This document shows positions 54,350-64,000 of a DNA stretch of 64,000 nt, one piece after another. Source of the stretch: Bos javanicus. Lineage: Eukaryota > Chordata > Mammalia > Artiodactyla > Bovidae. A program made the position numbers and the translations under genes. Where the stretch lies: positions 33,410,001 through 33,474,000 of the forward strand of contig NC_083882.1 in the NCBI RefSeq assembly GCF_032452875.1, in the 5' to 3' direction. Numbering within the stretch: the first letter of the stretch is position 1; every line of letters starts with the position of its first letter. The notes beneath the pieces are model-generated. The model saw only the letters and a list, made by a program, of their open reading frames with translations. It did not search any database and was not told where the DNA came from.

Positions 54350-54505
54350 TTTTGAGCTTGGCATTGTGGAATAACAGAGCTGGAGGGTCTCGGGGTTGCA
54401 GTGTCCCTCCCTCTCATGTCAGAAATGAAGACACTGATGGGTGAGGGACTTGCATTCAAGGCCACCCAGACAGGGGCAGAGAGAGAACTCATCCTCAGTT
54501 CCTGG
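54350..54505 (-). mobile_element. Ancient MIR/L3-class repeat
   Basis: 'ataacagagctggagggtct', 'catgtcagaaatgaagacac', 'ttcaaggccacccagacagg'. Confidence 0.5.
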
Positions 54506-55865
54506 TCTTGGGTCTTTGTAGCACCCCACACAGCTTGCTTTGGGCCTTTAACTAGAAAGATCAAATCCTGAAAAGTAGAGGCAGTACCAGAACGCATAGG
54601 AGCCCACTTGTGCTTCACACCTGCTGCTGCTGGGCGACCTGAATCTATAAGCACTCAGGAGCTCCTGACACTGGTCCTCAAACCAGTGGACTCGAGTGGG
54701 CTCCTCAGAGGCAGCAGGGGCCCAGCCGCCTGCAGTTCCCCCTGAGATGGCATTCTTGGGAAGCTAGAGCTCCCGAGCTGGAAAGTCCTTAGTTTTGACC
54801 TTGCGGCTCTTTGAGCTGGAGTACCAAGTGGTTTTCAGGACAAGGTGTGTGAGAGGGTCTGGTTCTTAAACCACACAGAAGGGCTTTCTATCCTGCTGAA
54901 ATAAGGCTGGACCTTGTTTGACCCTGATTCAAACAGAGTAACTGTAAGAAGATGTTGAGATAACCAAGGAGAAAAGAATGTGGATTCTGTATTGGATGAT
55001 ATTAAGGAATGATCATAAATGGTAGGTATGATCATGGCCCAGTGATTGTGTTAAAAGAAAAAGTCATCACTTTGATATACTGGGTTGTTTGGAATACTCT
55101 AGGGAAAAATACAAGTTTTCATAAGTGTTTGGGGTAAGGTGATATGATGTATGACATTTGCTTTAAAATATTCCAGGAAAAAAATTGAGGACTAGATGAA
55201 CAATTTGGCAAAACATTGCTCTTTGTGGTTTGTATGTGTTTGGAAAATTCCAGAATGAAAAGTTAAAGAAATAGGGCCTAGATCTCTCTCCCTGCCCTCC
55301 ATGCCCACCAGTGAAACTCTTCCCATCAAGGTGGAGGCTGGCACTGCAATGACAGGCCATACGAGGAGGATGCTGCAGGGGCCCTGAAGTTGTTGGCCAA
55401 GTTCCTGGTTAGCTTCGAGACACACGGAAGGGCTGGGCACTCCTTTTATACCAGGGTGACCTTGTGCGATGTCACCCCACACCCCTTTCTCATCCCTGTT
55501 GTGTCTTTGGAAGCTCTTTCCTCCTCAGCCAGAGGGAACTTAATGCCATCCTTTGTTTTCCATCCCCTGCCATCAGACCAGAGTCTCCTTAGACTCAGCC
55601 AGAGAGGCGCACCCAAGGCAAAGTCGCTGAGCAGTTGACACAGCGCGTTACCAGAACTGCACATGGGCTCACGACAGCTTCTCTCCCCAGGACCCTGTGT
55701 GCCGCTGTCTGAATCTTATTCACCCTCGGTCCACATCTGTCCCTTTCTTCTCCCTCCCTGACAGCAGGGCCATCGTTGGATCTCCCCAAGATGGTCTGCA
55801 GGAGGATCTGCAGTCGCCCATAGCCGTTATAGTGTGGGCATTTCACTGTTACTAGTTCGTCTCAC
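54506..55865. other. No recognised repeat
   Basis: About 1.36 kb of unique-looking sequence. Frames at 55192-55638 on both strands overlap and carry no domain. Confidence 0.4.
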
Positions 55866-55956
55866 CTTTTTCCTCTCTTGTCTTGTACATGAAGTCGTTG
55901 TACCCAACCTTGATTTTAGACCGTAGGGTTCCAGCCTGGTCTTCTGTGGCTTTGCC
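55866..55956 (-). CDS. Candidate internal exon, minus strand, gene unknown
   Basis: On the minus strand a pyrimidine-rich tract ending CTCTAAAG precedes 91 bp that end at a consensus donor AAAAAG|GTGAGA (GT at 55865-55864). In the frame starting at the first base it reads 30 codons plus one base. The peptide is polar, with lysine/arginine-rich segments, containing LRSKIKVGYNDFMYKTREEK. A second frame is also open over the interval, so the coding claim rests mainly on the splice sites and peptide character. The -3 A of the acceptor is not ideal. No repeat matches. I do not recognise the protein. Confidence 0.22.
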
Positions 55957-56276
55957 CTTTAGAGCAGAGTGAAGACTCCCTAGGTCCAAGGGATTATGCT
56001 TACCTGGAGCCTGCGTCCGTCCCCCCCACATACCATACACACATCGCATGCTCTGGGTATTAAGAATCCAAAGAACTAGGAGGCTGCTTCCTGGGTGTCT
56101 CCCCTGTGTCCAGCCTCCTAAGGACAGAAACCCCGAACGCTGAAGGTGACCAGGGAGCAGCTCTTTTGTGTGTGGACAGAGCTTTGATCTGCTCCTGGGC
56201 TGTCCATGCACAGGCATGTGAAGTCTCGAACCAGGAAATCTAACCAGGCCTTTATGTGTCTAGTAGGAGGATCGTG
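55957..56276. other. No recognised feature
   Basis: Unique-looking sequence upstream (minus sense) of the candidate exon. Confidence 0.4.
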
Positions 56277-56397
56277 TAGTGTTAGTCACTTAGTCCTGTG
56301 TGACTCTTTGTGACCCCATGGACTGTAGCCCACCAGGCTCTGTCCATGGAATTCTCCAGGCGGGAATACTGGAGTGGGTTGCCATTTCCTTCTCCAA
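56277..56397 (-). mobile_element. Bov-A-unit SINE (monomer)
   Basis: 'gtgttagtcacttagtcctg' to 'ggttgccatttccttctcca'. A single unit without the tRNA head. Confidence 0.88.
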
Positions 56398-57060
56398 ATA
56401 GGACCTATTTTATTTACCAGTCTGTTTGCTTGATTTACTACTTCTAAGCATGAGACATTGGATAGGTGGATCTTCTTTTATGTTCTTGCCCAGGCCCTGC
56501 ACATTTTAAGTACCTGCATCCTAACTGAGATGCAGGATTTTTGCTCATGCCTGGAGTTCATCTCGTATCGAGATAGGCTCATGTTCTCGCATGGTATTTC
56601 CTGCGGCTTGTAAAATACAACTTGTGAGGCCCTATTGTAGCACCACTTACTTCCTGTGTTTATAATGGAGGTGAAATCATGGTTTGTCTTTCCACCACCC
56701 TGCTTCCCATTCCCAACAAGCAGGCCTCAGTTACATAAGCTAATGAGCTAATCTAAAATAACCTTAAAGCGAGGGTCACCTATGTGTGCCAACAACTTTA
56801 TCATAAAAGTCTTCCCTTGTAATTCCCTATGCTTGTTCAAAGGGACTGGCAGTGTTCTGGCCTCTGTTCTATGGGAATTAGCTGTAAGACCTAAAAAGGT
56901 GAGCGATTTTTTAAAATTACAATTTCCCAAAATGGCTTTTCCTCTTCAAATCAGTGCTAGAATTCCACTTTTCCTGCTTCTCCCCCTCCAATGAAACATT
57001 TTCATCTCTCTCAATGAGTTCTATTGAAATTCCTGACTTAATATGATACGCTCATCGCTA
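56398..57060. other. No recognised feature
   Basis: AT-rich, unique-looking. Two short frames around 56748-56994 are complementary chance frames. Confidence 0.45.
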
Positions 57061-57637
57061 TGTAACTGACCAGAGTTCTTGGCTCCTTAATCAGTAGAAA
57101 CTGTTAAAAGGCCAGACAAGAAATTCAGGCAAGGTTTTATTGGGTCCCCTACTGCAGCAGGAGGGAGTGAGAACAAGAACAGGTTCCCTTGCTCGTTCCC
57201 AAAAGGGGTGCAGTCTGGCTTCCTATATGGAGTGAGGACAGGGGAGTGTCCAGGAGTCAGACCAGAGGGGTGGCTTAGGTGGTCAGCCCACCCCTTTGGT
57301 AATGTGTGCAGGGGACATGCACAGTACCCTACTTTTGCTCCGGGCTCTTCAGAAGTGGGCGTTGGGTTCCTCTGGTCTTTTTGTATCTTGTCCATAATTT
57401 GTTCCCACTGCTCATGCACACAGTTATTTTTAGCCCCTTATAATTTCTTTGTATTTTGTTGCTCCAGGAGACATTTGTTCAGATGCAAACATTGCAGTAA
57501 AGGATCCCAAGTTCTAGCCTGCCTCAACTATACCCGAATAATATCCAACAGAAAGGTTTTGAAGGCCTTTGGGAATATTAGAGCCTATGTCTCCCACCCA
57601 TATTGGTTGTGTAATTGGCCTCTGTCTTTTAGAGACA
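57061..57637 (-). mobile_element. Solo LTR of a ruminant endogenous retrovirus, copy 2
   Basis: Bounded on the + strand by TGT at 57061 and ACA at 57637, the expected LTR ends. In minus orientation it shows a TATA-like CATATAGGAAGCC, and CCAATAAAACCTTGCC as polyadenylation signal leading into U5. It shares most of its body with the LTR at 50178. No gag, pol or env sequence lies next to it. Confidence 0.8.
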
Positions 57638-57654
57638 CTAAGCCCTCTCGTTAA

Positions 57655-57790
57655 ATAGAAAATAAAAATATATTAAAAAAAAAAGATAAGAAAATGTCCA
57701 TCTGTATGTAACTGAGTCACTTGGCTGTATAGCAGAGATTGGCACAACATTGTAAATCAACTAAACTTCAATTAAATAAACAGGAAACAA
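57655..57790 (+). mobile_element. L1 3' end
   Basis: 'tgtaactgagtcacttggct', 'gtatagcagagattggcaca', 'acattgtaaatcaactaaac', then an A-rich tail, direct ruminant L1 terminus. Confidence 0.85.
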
Positions 57791-58309
57791 GAGAGGACTG
57801 TGGATTTGGGGAGGGAGAGTTGGGGTCAGAAGAGGAAGAGGTGGCTTCACACACACAGTAGGTGTGTTCTCCACACCAGAAGACCAACCTTGGCTGCTTG
57901 CCCCATCACTCCATCTCAAATCCCAGTTAAATTTTAATCCAGATCATCGTGACTGCAAAGTGTTTTCTTCAAGCTCCTTTATTTCATGGAGCTCCCAGTT
58001 GCCCAGTTTAACATGTGCTTCAGAGAAAGATGTCTGGCAGGGATTGGATGCCGGTATTGACTTTGGAGTCTTAACATCCTCAAATATGTCTTCACATGCC
58101 CGAGTATGTCAGCGATCAGTCCCTGGAAACACCCCAGCCATGCAGTTTGCTTGTTTCTGTGGCTCAGCTCGGGCACCTTGCCCCCAGCCTTGGCCCCGGT
58201 ACAAGTTTCACATTGGCCATCCCTGACATTTGACGTGTTTGGTTCCTGTCCGTAAATGGGTGTCAACAGACAAAATCTATGCTCCTCATTTATTCAAAAG
58301 TGCATTCAT
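57791..58309. other. No recognised feature
   Basis: Unique-looking. The 120-codon + frame (57864-58226) has no domain or splice context. Confidence 0.4.
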
Positions 58310-58600
58310 TCATACATTTATTCCGCAGATGTGTATTGAGGAGCCCTGCATGAGGCGTGGGGGAGGGGAGACTGATGACAATGCAGGCCTTGCCATAAAG
58401 GCAGCCAAGGTATATGAGCAGATTATCACAGTGATCAGAAGAGTGTGTGATAATAGAGGTAGGTACAGAAATGTATGAATACAGGAGAAGTAGTGTCTTG
58501 TCTGGAGGCACAGGGTGAGATATCAGAGGAGGGGACACCTGGTGTGGACCTCGAAAGATGCACAAGAACCAGGACGGCTGAATCGGGCCATTGAAATTTA
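58310..58600 (-). mobile_element. L2 LINE fragment
   Basis: 'attcattcatacatttattc', 'gtgtattgaggagccctgca', 'gcaggccttgccataaaggc', 'aggggacacctggtgtggac', inverted L2. Confidence 0.65.
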
Positions 58601-59846
58601 CATTCTCCTCTCTTGAGACCTACTGTCTTCAAAGGCATTTGGTTTTCGTGAGCACAGAGAGGGCTGGAGGCCTGATGATCCACTGGGGGCCTGGTCCACA
58701 GTTGCTTTGAAGAGAGGGAGAATGGAAAAGAGCTTTAGCTGCTAAGCCAAAGGAAAGGACTCTGCCCAGGCAGAGGGGGTTCACCAAGGAGAAAGGAAAG
58801 GGTTCAGGGGCTGGGCCCCTTTTGCTTGGGCAGCATTCACAGATTTACTGGTTGTTGGTATGCCACTGGGATGAGAACCAGCTGTCCCAAAAGCCTAGTG
58901 AAGGTTGTAGTCAGCACTGATTATCTGGAGATGTGGCATACTTCACATACAAACCTCACTGCAACTACGCCTTGATTCACAGCTTGAAATAACTCCTCAT
59001 CACTGGATGGGTATTTTAAGATGCAGCTTTCATCAAGAAGCTTCCATTAAAGCAATTCTAGTAGAGTGAATAATCATTTCCCCCCTTCATCAGACATGCT
59101 TGTCTTAAAGAATTATGAGTTCAATTCTCACTTTTTTTAGTCCCATCTTTTAAAAAAGAAGAAGAAGAAAGAAAAAAAAAAAAAAACCCTCCGAGAAATG
59201 ATCCTGCATCTGTATCAAAAAGTTTCCCTTTGCATTTTCAGATCCGTCTTTTCTGGGTCAGCATTTCTCTTTATGGCTTCCTTATCATAGTTTTTTTTTT
59301 TTTTTAAACTTCCTGTTTCCTATCGAGCTTTGTACAAACTCATTTTGTCTTAAGCTATTCAGGAGTGAACTTTTCCCCTTTTTGTAGGCCAGTGCTTTTT
59401 CAACAACTTCTTATGCACTGTACGCTCGAAGGTCATGCTTGTTCCAAATGTTTTGACAACCTTCAATTATTTGCACTTAAGGATTTGAGTAGAAAAATAG
59501 AGCTGCATAAATTACCAGCAGAATGACATTAGAGCATGACATAGGTGACACCCAATGACATTTTCCCCATGTGTTTATTTGCCCTTGGAATGTTCTTAAG
59601 GTCTTGTGTTGAGCACACTACATTGCTTTAAATGCAGTTGTTATGCATAGAGTAGATGGGCAACAAAACTTACAGTGGAGAACCAACCCCTCGCTATGTA
59701 GGTAACGGTAAGCTAGAGTAATGAAACTCTTCTCTAATAGGAACAACTCATCATAAAGAGAGGCCAGGTAATCTAGTTGAGGAAAGAAATGAAAGCCAAG
59801 ATAGATACCAGGCTGACTCACAAAGACCTTGGCTTCATTCCTTTAC
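58601..59846. promoter_or_regulatory. Repeat-poor AT-rich stretch, possible conserved non-coding element
   Basis: About 1.2 kb with no transposon I recognise, apart from an A-run (59168-59186) and a T-run (59290-59305). It has many stops in all frames and octamer-like and homeobox-like AT motifs (for example ATGCATA near 59643). Conservation is an inference, because I cannot compare genomes here. Confidence 0.2.
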
Positions 59847-60100
59847 TATTTTTTTTTAATTTATATATTTGGCTGTGTTCGGTCTTAATTGCATCACGCG
59901 GGATCTTTCATTGCAGCATGTGGACTCTTAGTTATGGCGTGCGGCTTGTTAGTTGCAGCACGTGGGCTCTCTAGTTGTGGCACATGGGCTTTTAGTTGGC
60001 TCCGTGGCATGTGGGATCTTAATTCCCCAACCAGGGATTGACCCAGTGTCCCCTGCATTGCAAAATGTATTCTTAACCACTAGGCCACCAGGAGAGTCCC
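59847..60100 (-). mobile_element. CHR-type SINE, long form
   Basis: T-run and 'atatttggctgtgttcggtc' at the left, repeated 'gttgcagcacgtgggctctc'-like units, inverted head CCACCAGGAGAGTCCC at the right. Confidence 0.88.
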
Positions 60101-60134
60101 TTTATTCCTTTGTTTATTCAGCACCTAGTATATG

Positions 60135-60345
60135 ATGGGCTTCCCTTGTAGCTCAGTCAGTAAAGTGTCTGCCTGCAATGCGGGAGACCTGGGTTCGATT
60201 CCTGGGTCAGGAAGATCCCCTGCAGAAGGAAATGGCAACGCACCCCAGTATTCTTGCCTGGAGAATCCCATGGACAGAGGAGCCTGGCAGGTTACAGACT
60301 GTGGGGTCACAAGTGTTGAATACAACTGAGTGACTAAGCACACAG
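60135..60345 (+). mobile_element. Bov-tA SINE
   Basis: Head GGGCTTCCCTTGTAGCTCAG, B box GGTTCGATTCCTGGGTC, ending 'caactgagtgactaagcaca'. The tRNA-derived A and B boxes are both well kept. Inserted 35 bp from the preceding CHR element. Confidence 0.93.
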
Positions 60346-60494
60346 ATTTAAAGAAGCAAAAAGACATTTCCCTGTCTTTGGGTCAGTAAAGGCAAACTAC
60401 AGCTTGACAGAAGCCAAACACATCTGTGAATCCCTGGTAGGAATAGCTAACTCCACTGTACTGCCAAGAGTGAGTGTAGAAAAGTATGTGAAAG

Positions 60495-60845
60495 GCCTAT
60501 ATGTCTGGAAATGGGAAACAGTGCTCCAGGCAGAAGGCCCAGAAAGTGTAAAGACAAGGAAGGAAGCAGAGTATTAAAGGGGAGACAGTTCTGGGTTGTT
60601 GAGAAGCATGGGAGGGAAATTGCAGGGTTTAGCTGGAAAAGTAGATTTGGGCAACATCATGTAGCTTTGGATGCCAAATGGAAAAGGTTATATCCTGTAG
60701 GTAACAGTGAGTCTCTAAAGGCTTAGGTAGAGGCAATATGATCCAGTGTCAGTTCTAGACTAATAACTCTGACAGCAGTGCAGACGGTGTATCAAAGAGG
60801 AGAAGGACTAGGGGAAGCCAGAGCAAACTTGTCAGGTGAGAGCTG
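60495..60845 (-). mobile_element. L2 LINE fragment
   Basis: 'cagtgctccaggcagaaggc', 'ccagaaagtgtaaagacaag', 'gggcaacatcatgtagcttt', 'aataactctgacagcagtgc', inverted L2 body. Confidence 0.65.
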
Positions 60846-61326
60846 AAGCTGTCCTGGCCCAAGATGGAGTGCAGCCGCCACAGTTAATGATGCTTAGGTA
60901 CCTGATAGAGAAAGAGGCACAAGGAAGATAGGCCAGTCGAGAATGGTTCAAAAATTTCTCCTTATTTTAGTGGCATGGCCCATTTTTGAAGTGCATAGAT
61001 TAAAAGCATCTACTGTTGAAGTACAGCTCCTGCTGCTTCCCGGAGTTTCTCCATCTCCTTTCAGAAATGGGTAACTCATCCACAGAGTTTTCGGGCACCA
61101 CCACCTCACTCTGCATTCCTGACTCTTCAGTCTGAGGACCTATAACATACAAGGCTCAGGCTTTTAGCTTTTCCTCTTTAATCAATACCATTGGCATCCT
61201 GCTAGAAGGTAAGGCATGCAGAATGAAGACCCGGTCTTTTCCCACCATAAGTTTATGAGCTTATGGAGGACAAAAACAGGTACAACTGAATACAACTAAA
61301 TGCCAACCAAGACAGATTGAAGAGCC
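60846..61326. other. No recognised feature
   Basis: Unique-looking, possibly decayed L2 at the left edge. Confidence 0.4.
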
Positions 61327-61621
61327 CAGGACTGTGTGACGGAGACGGCAATGGCACCCCACTCCAGTACTCTTGCCTGGAAAATCCCATGGATGGAGGA
61401 GCCTGGTGGGCTGCAGTCCATGGGGTCGCTAAGAGTTGGACATGACTGAGCGACTTCACCTTCACTTTTCACTTTCATGCATTGGAGAAGGAAATGGCAA
61501 CCCACTCCAGTGTTCTTGCCTGGAGAATCCCAGGGACGGGGGAGCCTGGTGGGCTGCCGTCTATGGGGTCGCACAGAGTCAGACACGACTGAAGCGACTT
61601 AGCAGCAGCAGGACTGTGTGA
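61327..61621 (+). mobile_element. Bov-A2 dimeric SINE with 11-13-bp target duplication
   Basis: CAGGACTGTGTGA at 61327-61339 recurs at 61609-61621 (its first two bases overlap the AGC tail). Two direct Bov-A units joined by 'cacttttcactttcatgcat'. Confidence 0.95.
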
Positions 61622-61669
61622 GGTTTCAGGAAATTTCTGACACCTGGTGGTGTTGGAGCCAGGCTGTTC

Positions 61670-62330
61670 TTTTTTGCTGAGTATCTACCACATACCCTGT
61701 ATTTCTCTCAACACTGAGACTAACAGTCAAACATACGCTATAAGGAGGGGGACACACTGAATAAGTAATTACAAGCACAGTGACTATTGGGAGAGATAAA
61801 TGCAGAGTGTGTTGAGAGTAAGTGAGAACTTAGTCTAAGGGATCAGGGAAAGCAACCCTGAAGATGTGACCTGGGATGTAAGAAGTGAGCGGCAATACTG
61901 GCGTTGGAAAAGGAAGAATGTTCCTGAAGACAGAAGTACATGTTGTGTTGTGAGAAAACATGTTCAAAGAAGGGAAAGAAATCTAATGTGACTGGAGTGT
62001 ATAGAGAAGGGGGAGTGGCCTTAAGTAAGACTGGGAGGGGCCAGAAAATAAGAGAGGCTTGTTAGCCATGGTGCAGTCATGGAACTTCATCCTAAAGGAA
62101 ATTGGGAGGTTTTAAGCAGAAGAGTGGTGTGATGGCTGCATATCTGGAGAATAAATTGGAAAAGGCAAAACTGGAAGCTGCTGCAGTCATCAAAGTGAGC
62201 AGCGACGGTGGTTTTGCAGAGAGAGGAGGTGGCAGCTTGAAGAGACCAGGGATGGAATAAATTCAGAAGACAGACTCGGATATGAGAACAAAGAGAGAGG
62301 AGAGGTTGGGGTTGATCTTCAGCTTCTCAC
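61670..62330 (-). mobile_element. L2 LINE fragment, ~660 bp
   Basis: 'gagtatctaccacataccct', 'gacacactgaataagtaatt', 'aaccctgaagatgtgacctg', 'ggaggttttaagcagaagag' follow the inverted L2 order. Confidence 0.7.
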
Positions 62331-62460
62331 TTGGGAAGTTGGTTGGATGGTGTGTCATTTACCAAGAGAATCTGGAGAGACACAGATTTTCAGGGGGCAA
62401 AGGTTAGTTTGGTGTTTGAGCACATGAGGTTTAGCGCAAGCAAGATATTCAGGTAATGAA

Positions 62461-62650
62461 GGGACTTCCCTGGCGTCCAGTGATTAAGACTTTTCCTTCC
62501 AGTGCGGGCGGTGCAGGTTTGATCTCTGGTCAAGGAACTGAGTAAGGTCTCACTTGCCACGGGGCCAAAAAACCAAAACGTAAAAAACAAAAGCAATATT
62601 GTAACAAATTCAATAAAGATTTTTAAAATGGTCCACATTAAAAAAAAATC
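62461..62650 (+). mobile_element. CHR-type SINE, long-tail form
   Basis: Head GGGACTTCCCTGGCGTCCAG, then 'gcaatattgtaacaaattca' and 'aaaatggtccacattaaaaa'. This is the direct-orientation partner of the 20212 and 46052 copies. Confidence 0.9.
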
Positions 62651-63610
62651 TTTAAAGAAATTAAAAACTACGGAACATGTTGTGGAAGCATGAAGTTAAG
62701 AGGGGGGAATGGATGGCACACAGAGCATCAATATGTGGAGGTGGGAGTCACAGCTGTGGGATTGGCTGGGATCTTCCAGAGAGAGCAGAAAAGGGAAAGA
62801 AAGACTGGACAGGTGCCTGAGGAATATCAGCAATGAAAGGGCCTGTAGCAGAGCTAGAGATTACAAAGAAAGCTGAGAAGGAACAGCTAGAGGAAACAGC
62901 AGAAAACCCAACGGGTAAAAAGCAGAGAGCATCCATAATGTGAAATGCTGCTGAGAGGCCCTGAGAGTCGGAAATGCAAAAAGCCCACTGAATGGACTGT
63001 AGTCCAAATTCTCACTGCTGCTGCTCCTCAGTGACCCGAGACAAGCTAGTTAATTTCACAGTGAGCCCTGTCAACTGGAGTTACAGTATGGTATTCAGCA
63101 TCTAAAGGCTTAGTCCATATTAGCTGTTATTTTTCACATGATTTTTGACATGGAGAGCTCTTGGGGACTTGTCGGGGAGCAATTTGAGTGCCGAGGCATC
63201 CAATCAGAGTCGCTTTGAGCTAGAGAAACATGTGAGGTTGATGATTTAGAAGGGGTTGTCTACATGTCAAGGAGAACTCCACGGGGAGGGAGAAGCAGAA
63301 GATCAAGGGAAAGGATGTATTAGCTTTCAATGAGAATAAAGCAAAACAGCCAAAAATGAGAGGCCCTGAGGTGTGTTGTGACATAGTATGATAAGGGGGC
63401 GCATGGTCAGGAGGATGGGAAAGGGAAGACAGGCCAGTGGGAATTGAGTCTGCAAAGAATGTGACATTCATGAGTTTGAGTATTTGCATTTTTATTGTGA
63501 GTGTTAGGAAACCATTGACAGTTTTAAAGGAATGGAAAGTTTAACTCAACTAGTTTTAGGAAAATTACTCTAACAGTAGTGAGAAGGATAGACTAAGAAA
63601 GATTTATATA
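62651..63610 (-). mobile_element. Decayed L2, patchy
   Basis: Recognisable patches: 'aatgctgctgagaggccctg' (62944), and 'acagttttaaaggaatggaa' with 'attactctaacagtagtgag' (63519-63585), in the inverted L2 order. DNA between them (about 63000-63480) is too diverged to call with confidence. Confidence 0.45.
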
Positions 63611-63659
63611 AGAGCATTCCACACTGGTTGCTGGTGGCAGAATTTTAATACAGAGCATT

Positions 63660-63800
63660 TTTGCTTTTGGTCACTCAGCCTCATCGAGACTCCATTTCCC
63701 CATCAATAAAATGGGAATGATAGTGTCTCTTAGGTTCTTTTGAGCATTGCGTTTCATGTCAAGGACCTAGGATGGTGCCCGGCATACGGTGAACAACCAA
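63660..63800 (+). mobile_element. MIR
   Basis: 'gactccatttccccatcaat', 'aaaatgggaatgatagtgtc', 'ctaggatggtgcccggcata', direct MIR 3' half. Confidence 0.75.
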
Positions 63801-64000
63801 TATCCTTCTACTCCCCACCCCCACCTCCCCTGCCGCTTTTGGTAGCTACTTGAGTGTCTTGCTGTCACCTGATGCTCAGGAGATATATCTTTGTTTCCTA
63901 TCTTTCTGGGCTGCACTAAAATAGAACAATTTTATCTTCCAAAATGTCCTTTTAGGAGTGGGACTAATTTGTCATCTGTGCTCACCCCCTGATTTGGCAC

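Noticed and set aside
50178..57637. A full provirus between the two LTRs
   Set aside because: The intervening DNA contains L2, MIR/L3-class, BovB and Bov-A2 sequence and no gag, pol or env-like frame, and the LTRs differ substantially.
60135..60345. tRNA gene suggested by good A- and B-box sequence
   Set aside because: The tRNA-like part is the head of a Bov-tA SINE and does not fold as a functional tRNA with acceptor and anticodon stems.
1..64000. CRISPR arrays, operons, phage or bacterial features
   Set aside because: The sequence is mammalian nuclear DNA. The regularly recurring blocks are dispersed SINEs, not spacer-separated repeats.

Overview
The window is nuclear DNA from a ruminant, most likely a bovid (cattle, sheep, goat or a relative). 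It is dense in retroposons found only in that group. These include RTE-type BovB LINE fragments, Bov-tA and dimeric Bov-A2 SINEs (heads like GGGCTTCCCAGGTGGC, tails with AGC repeats), cetartiodactyl CHR-type tRNA-derived SINEs ending GGGAAGTCCC, ruminant L1 3' ends and two ruminant endogenous-retrovirus LTRs. Under them lies an older mammalian layer of MIR, L2, hAT (MER5/MER1), Tigger and MaLR-LTR remnants. Families were named by recognition of consensus sequences, not by a database search, and the ends of old elements are approximate. I cannot name the species or the chromosome.

No complete protein-coding gene is visible, and nothing bacterial or viral-genome-like is present. The longest protein-like frame (7664-8617) is the C-terminal part of a BovB reverse transcriptase. 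Most other open frames are chance frames, or antisense or decayed frames of repeats. The window therefore reads as intergenic or intronic DNA.

The best candidates for host gene structure are three. (1) A short CpG-containing block at 28319-28544 has NRF1-, ETS- and YY1-like sites and diverging consensus splice donors on both strands, which looks like a bidirectional TATA-less promoter. (2) A 160-bp candidate internal exon lies on the + strand at 39480-39639. (3) A 91-bp candidate internal exon lies on the - strand at 55866-55956. A cysteine-rich open stretch at 2834-2979 (-) is a weaker lead. I could not assign any of these to a known gene.

Layout: 1-9.5 kb holds three BovB copies and two nested-repeat complexes, an old L1 broken by three insertions (3841-5575) and a MaLR LTR split by BovB, L1 and Bov-tA (7675-9497). 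9.5-28 kb is a mix of SINEs, MIR, L2 and L1, with a possible conserved non-coding element at 11.7-12.2 kb. 28.2-30.3 kb is free of recognisable repeats and starts at the putative promoter. 30-48 kb is repeat-poor to moderate, with several 2-kb stretches lacking recognisable repeats. 48-58 kb has two solo LTRs in the same orientation and a decayed BovB. 58-64 kb has a second possible conserved non-coding stretch followed by L2-rich DNA. The elements do not form a pathway. What they record is an insertion history: L2/MIR/DNA transposons first, then MaLR and old L1, then CHR SINEs, then BovB, Bov-tA and Bov-A2.
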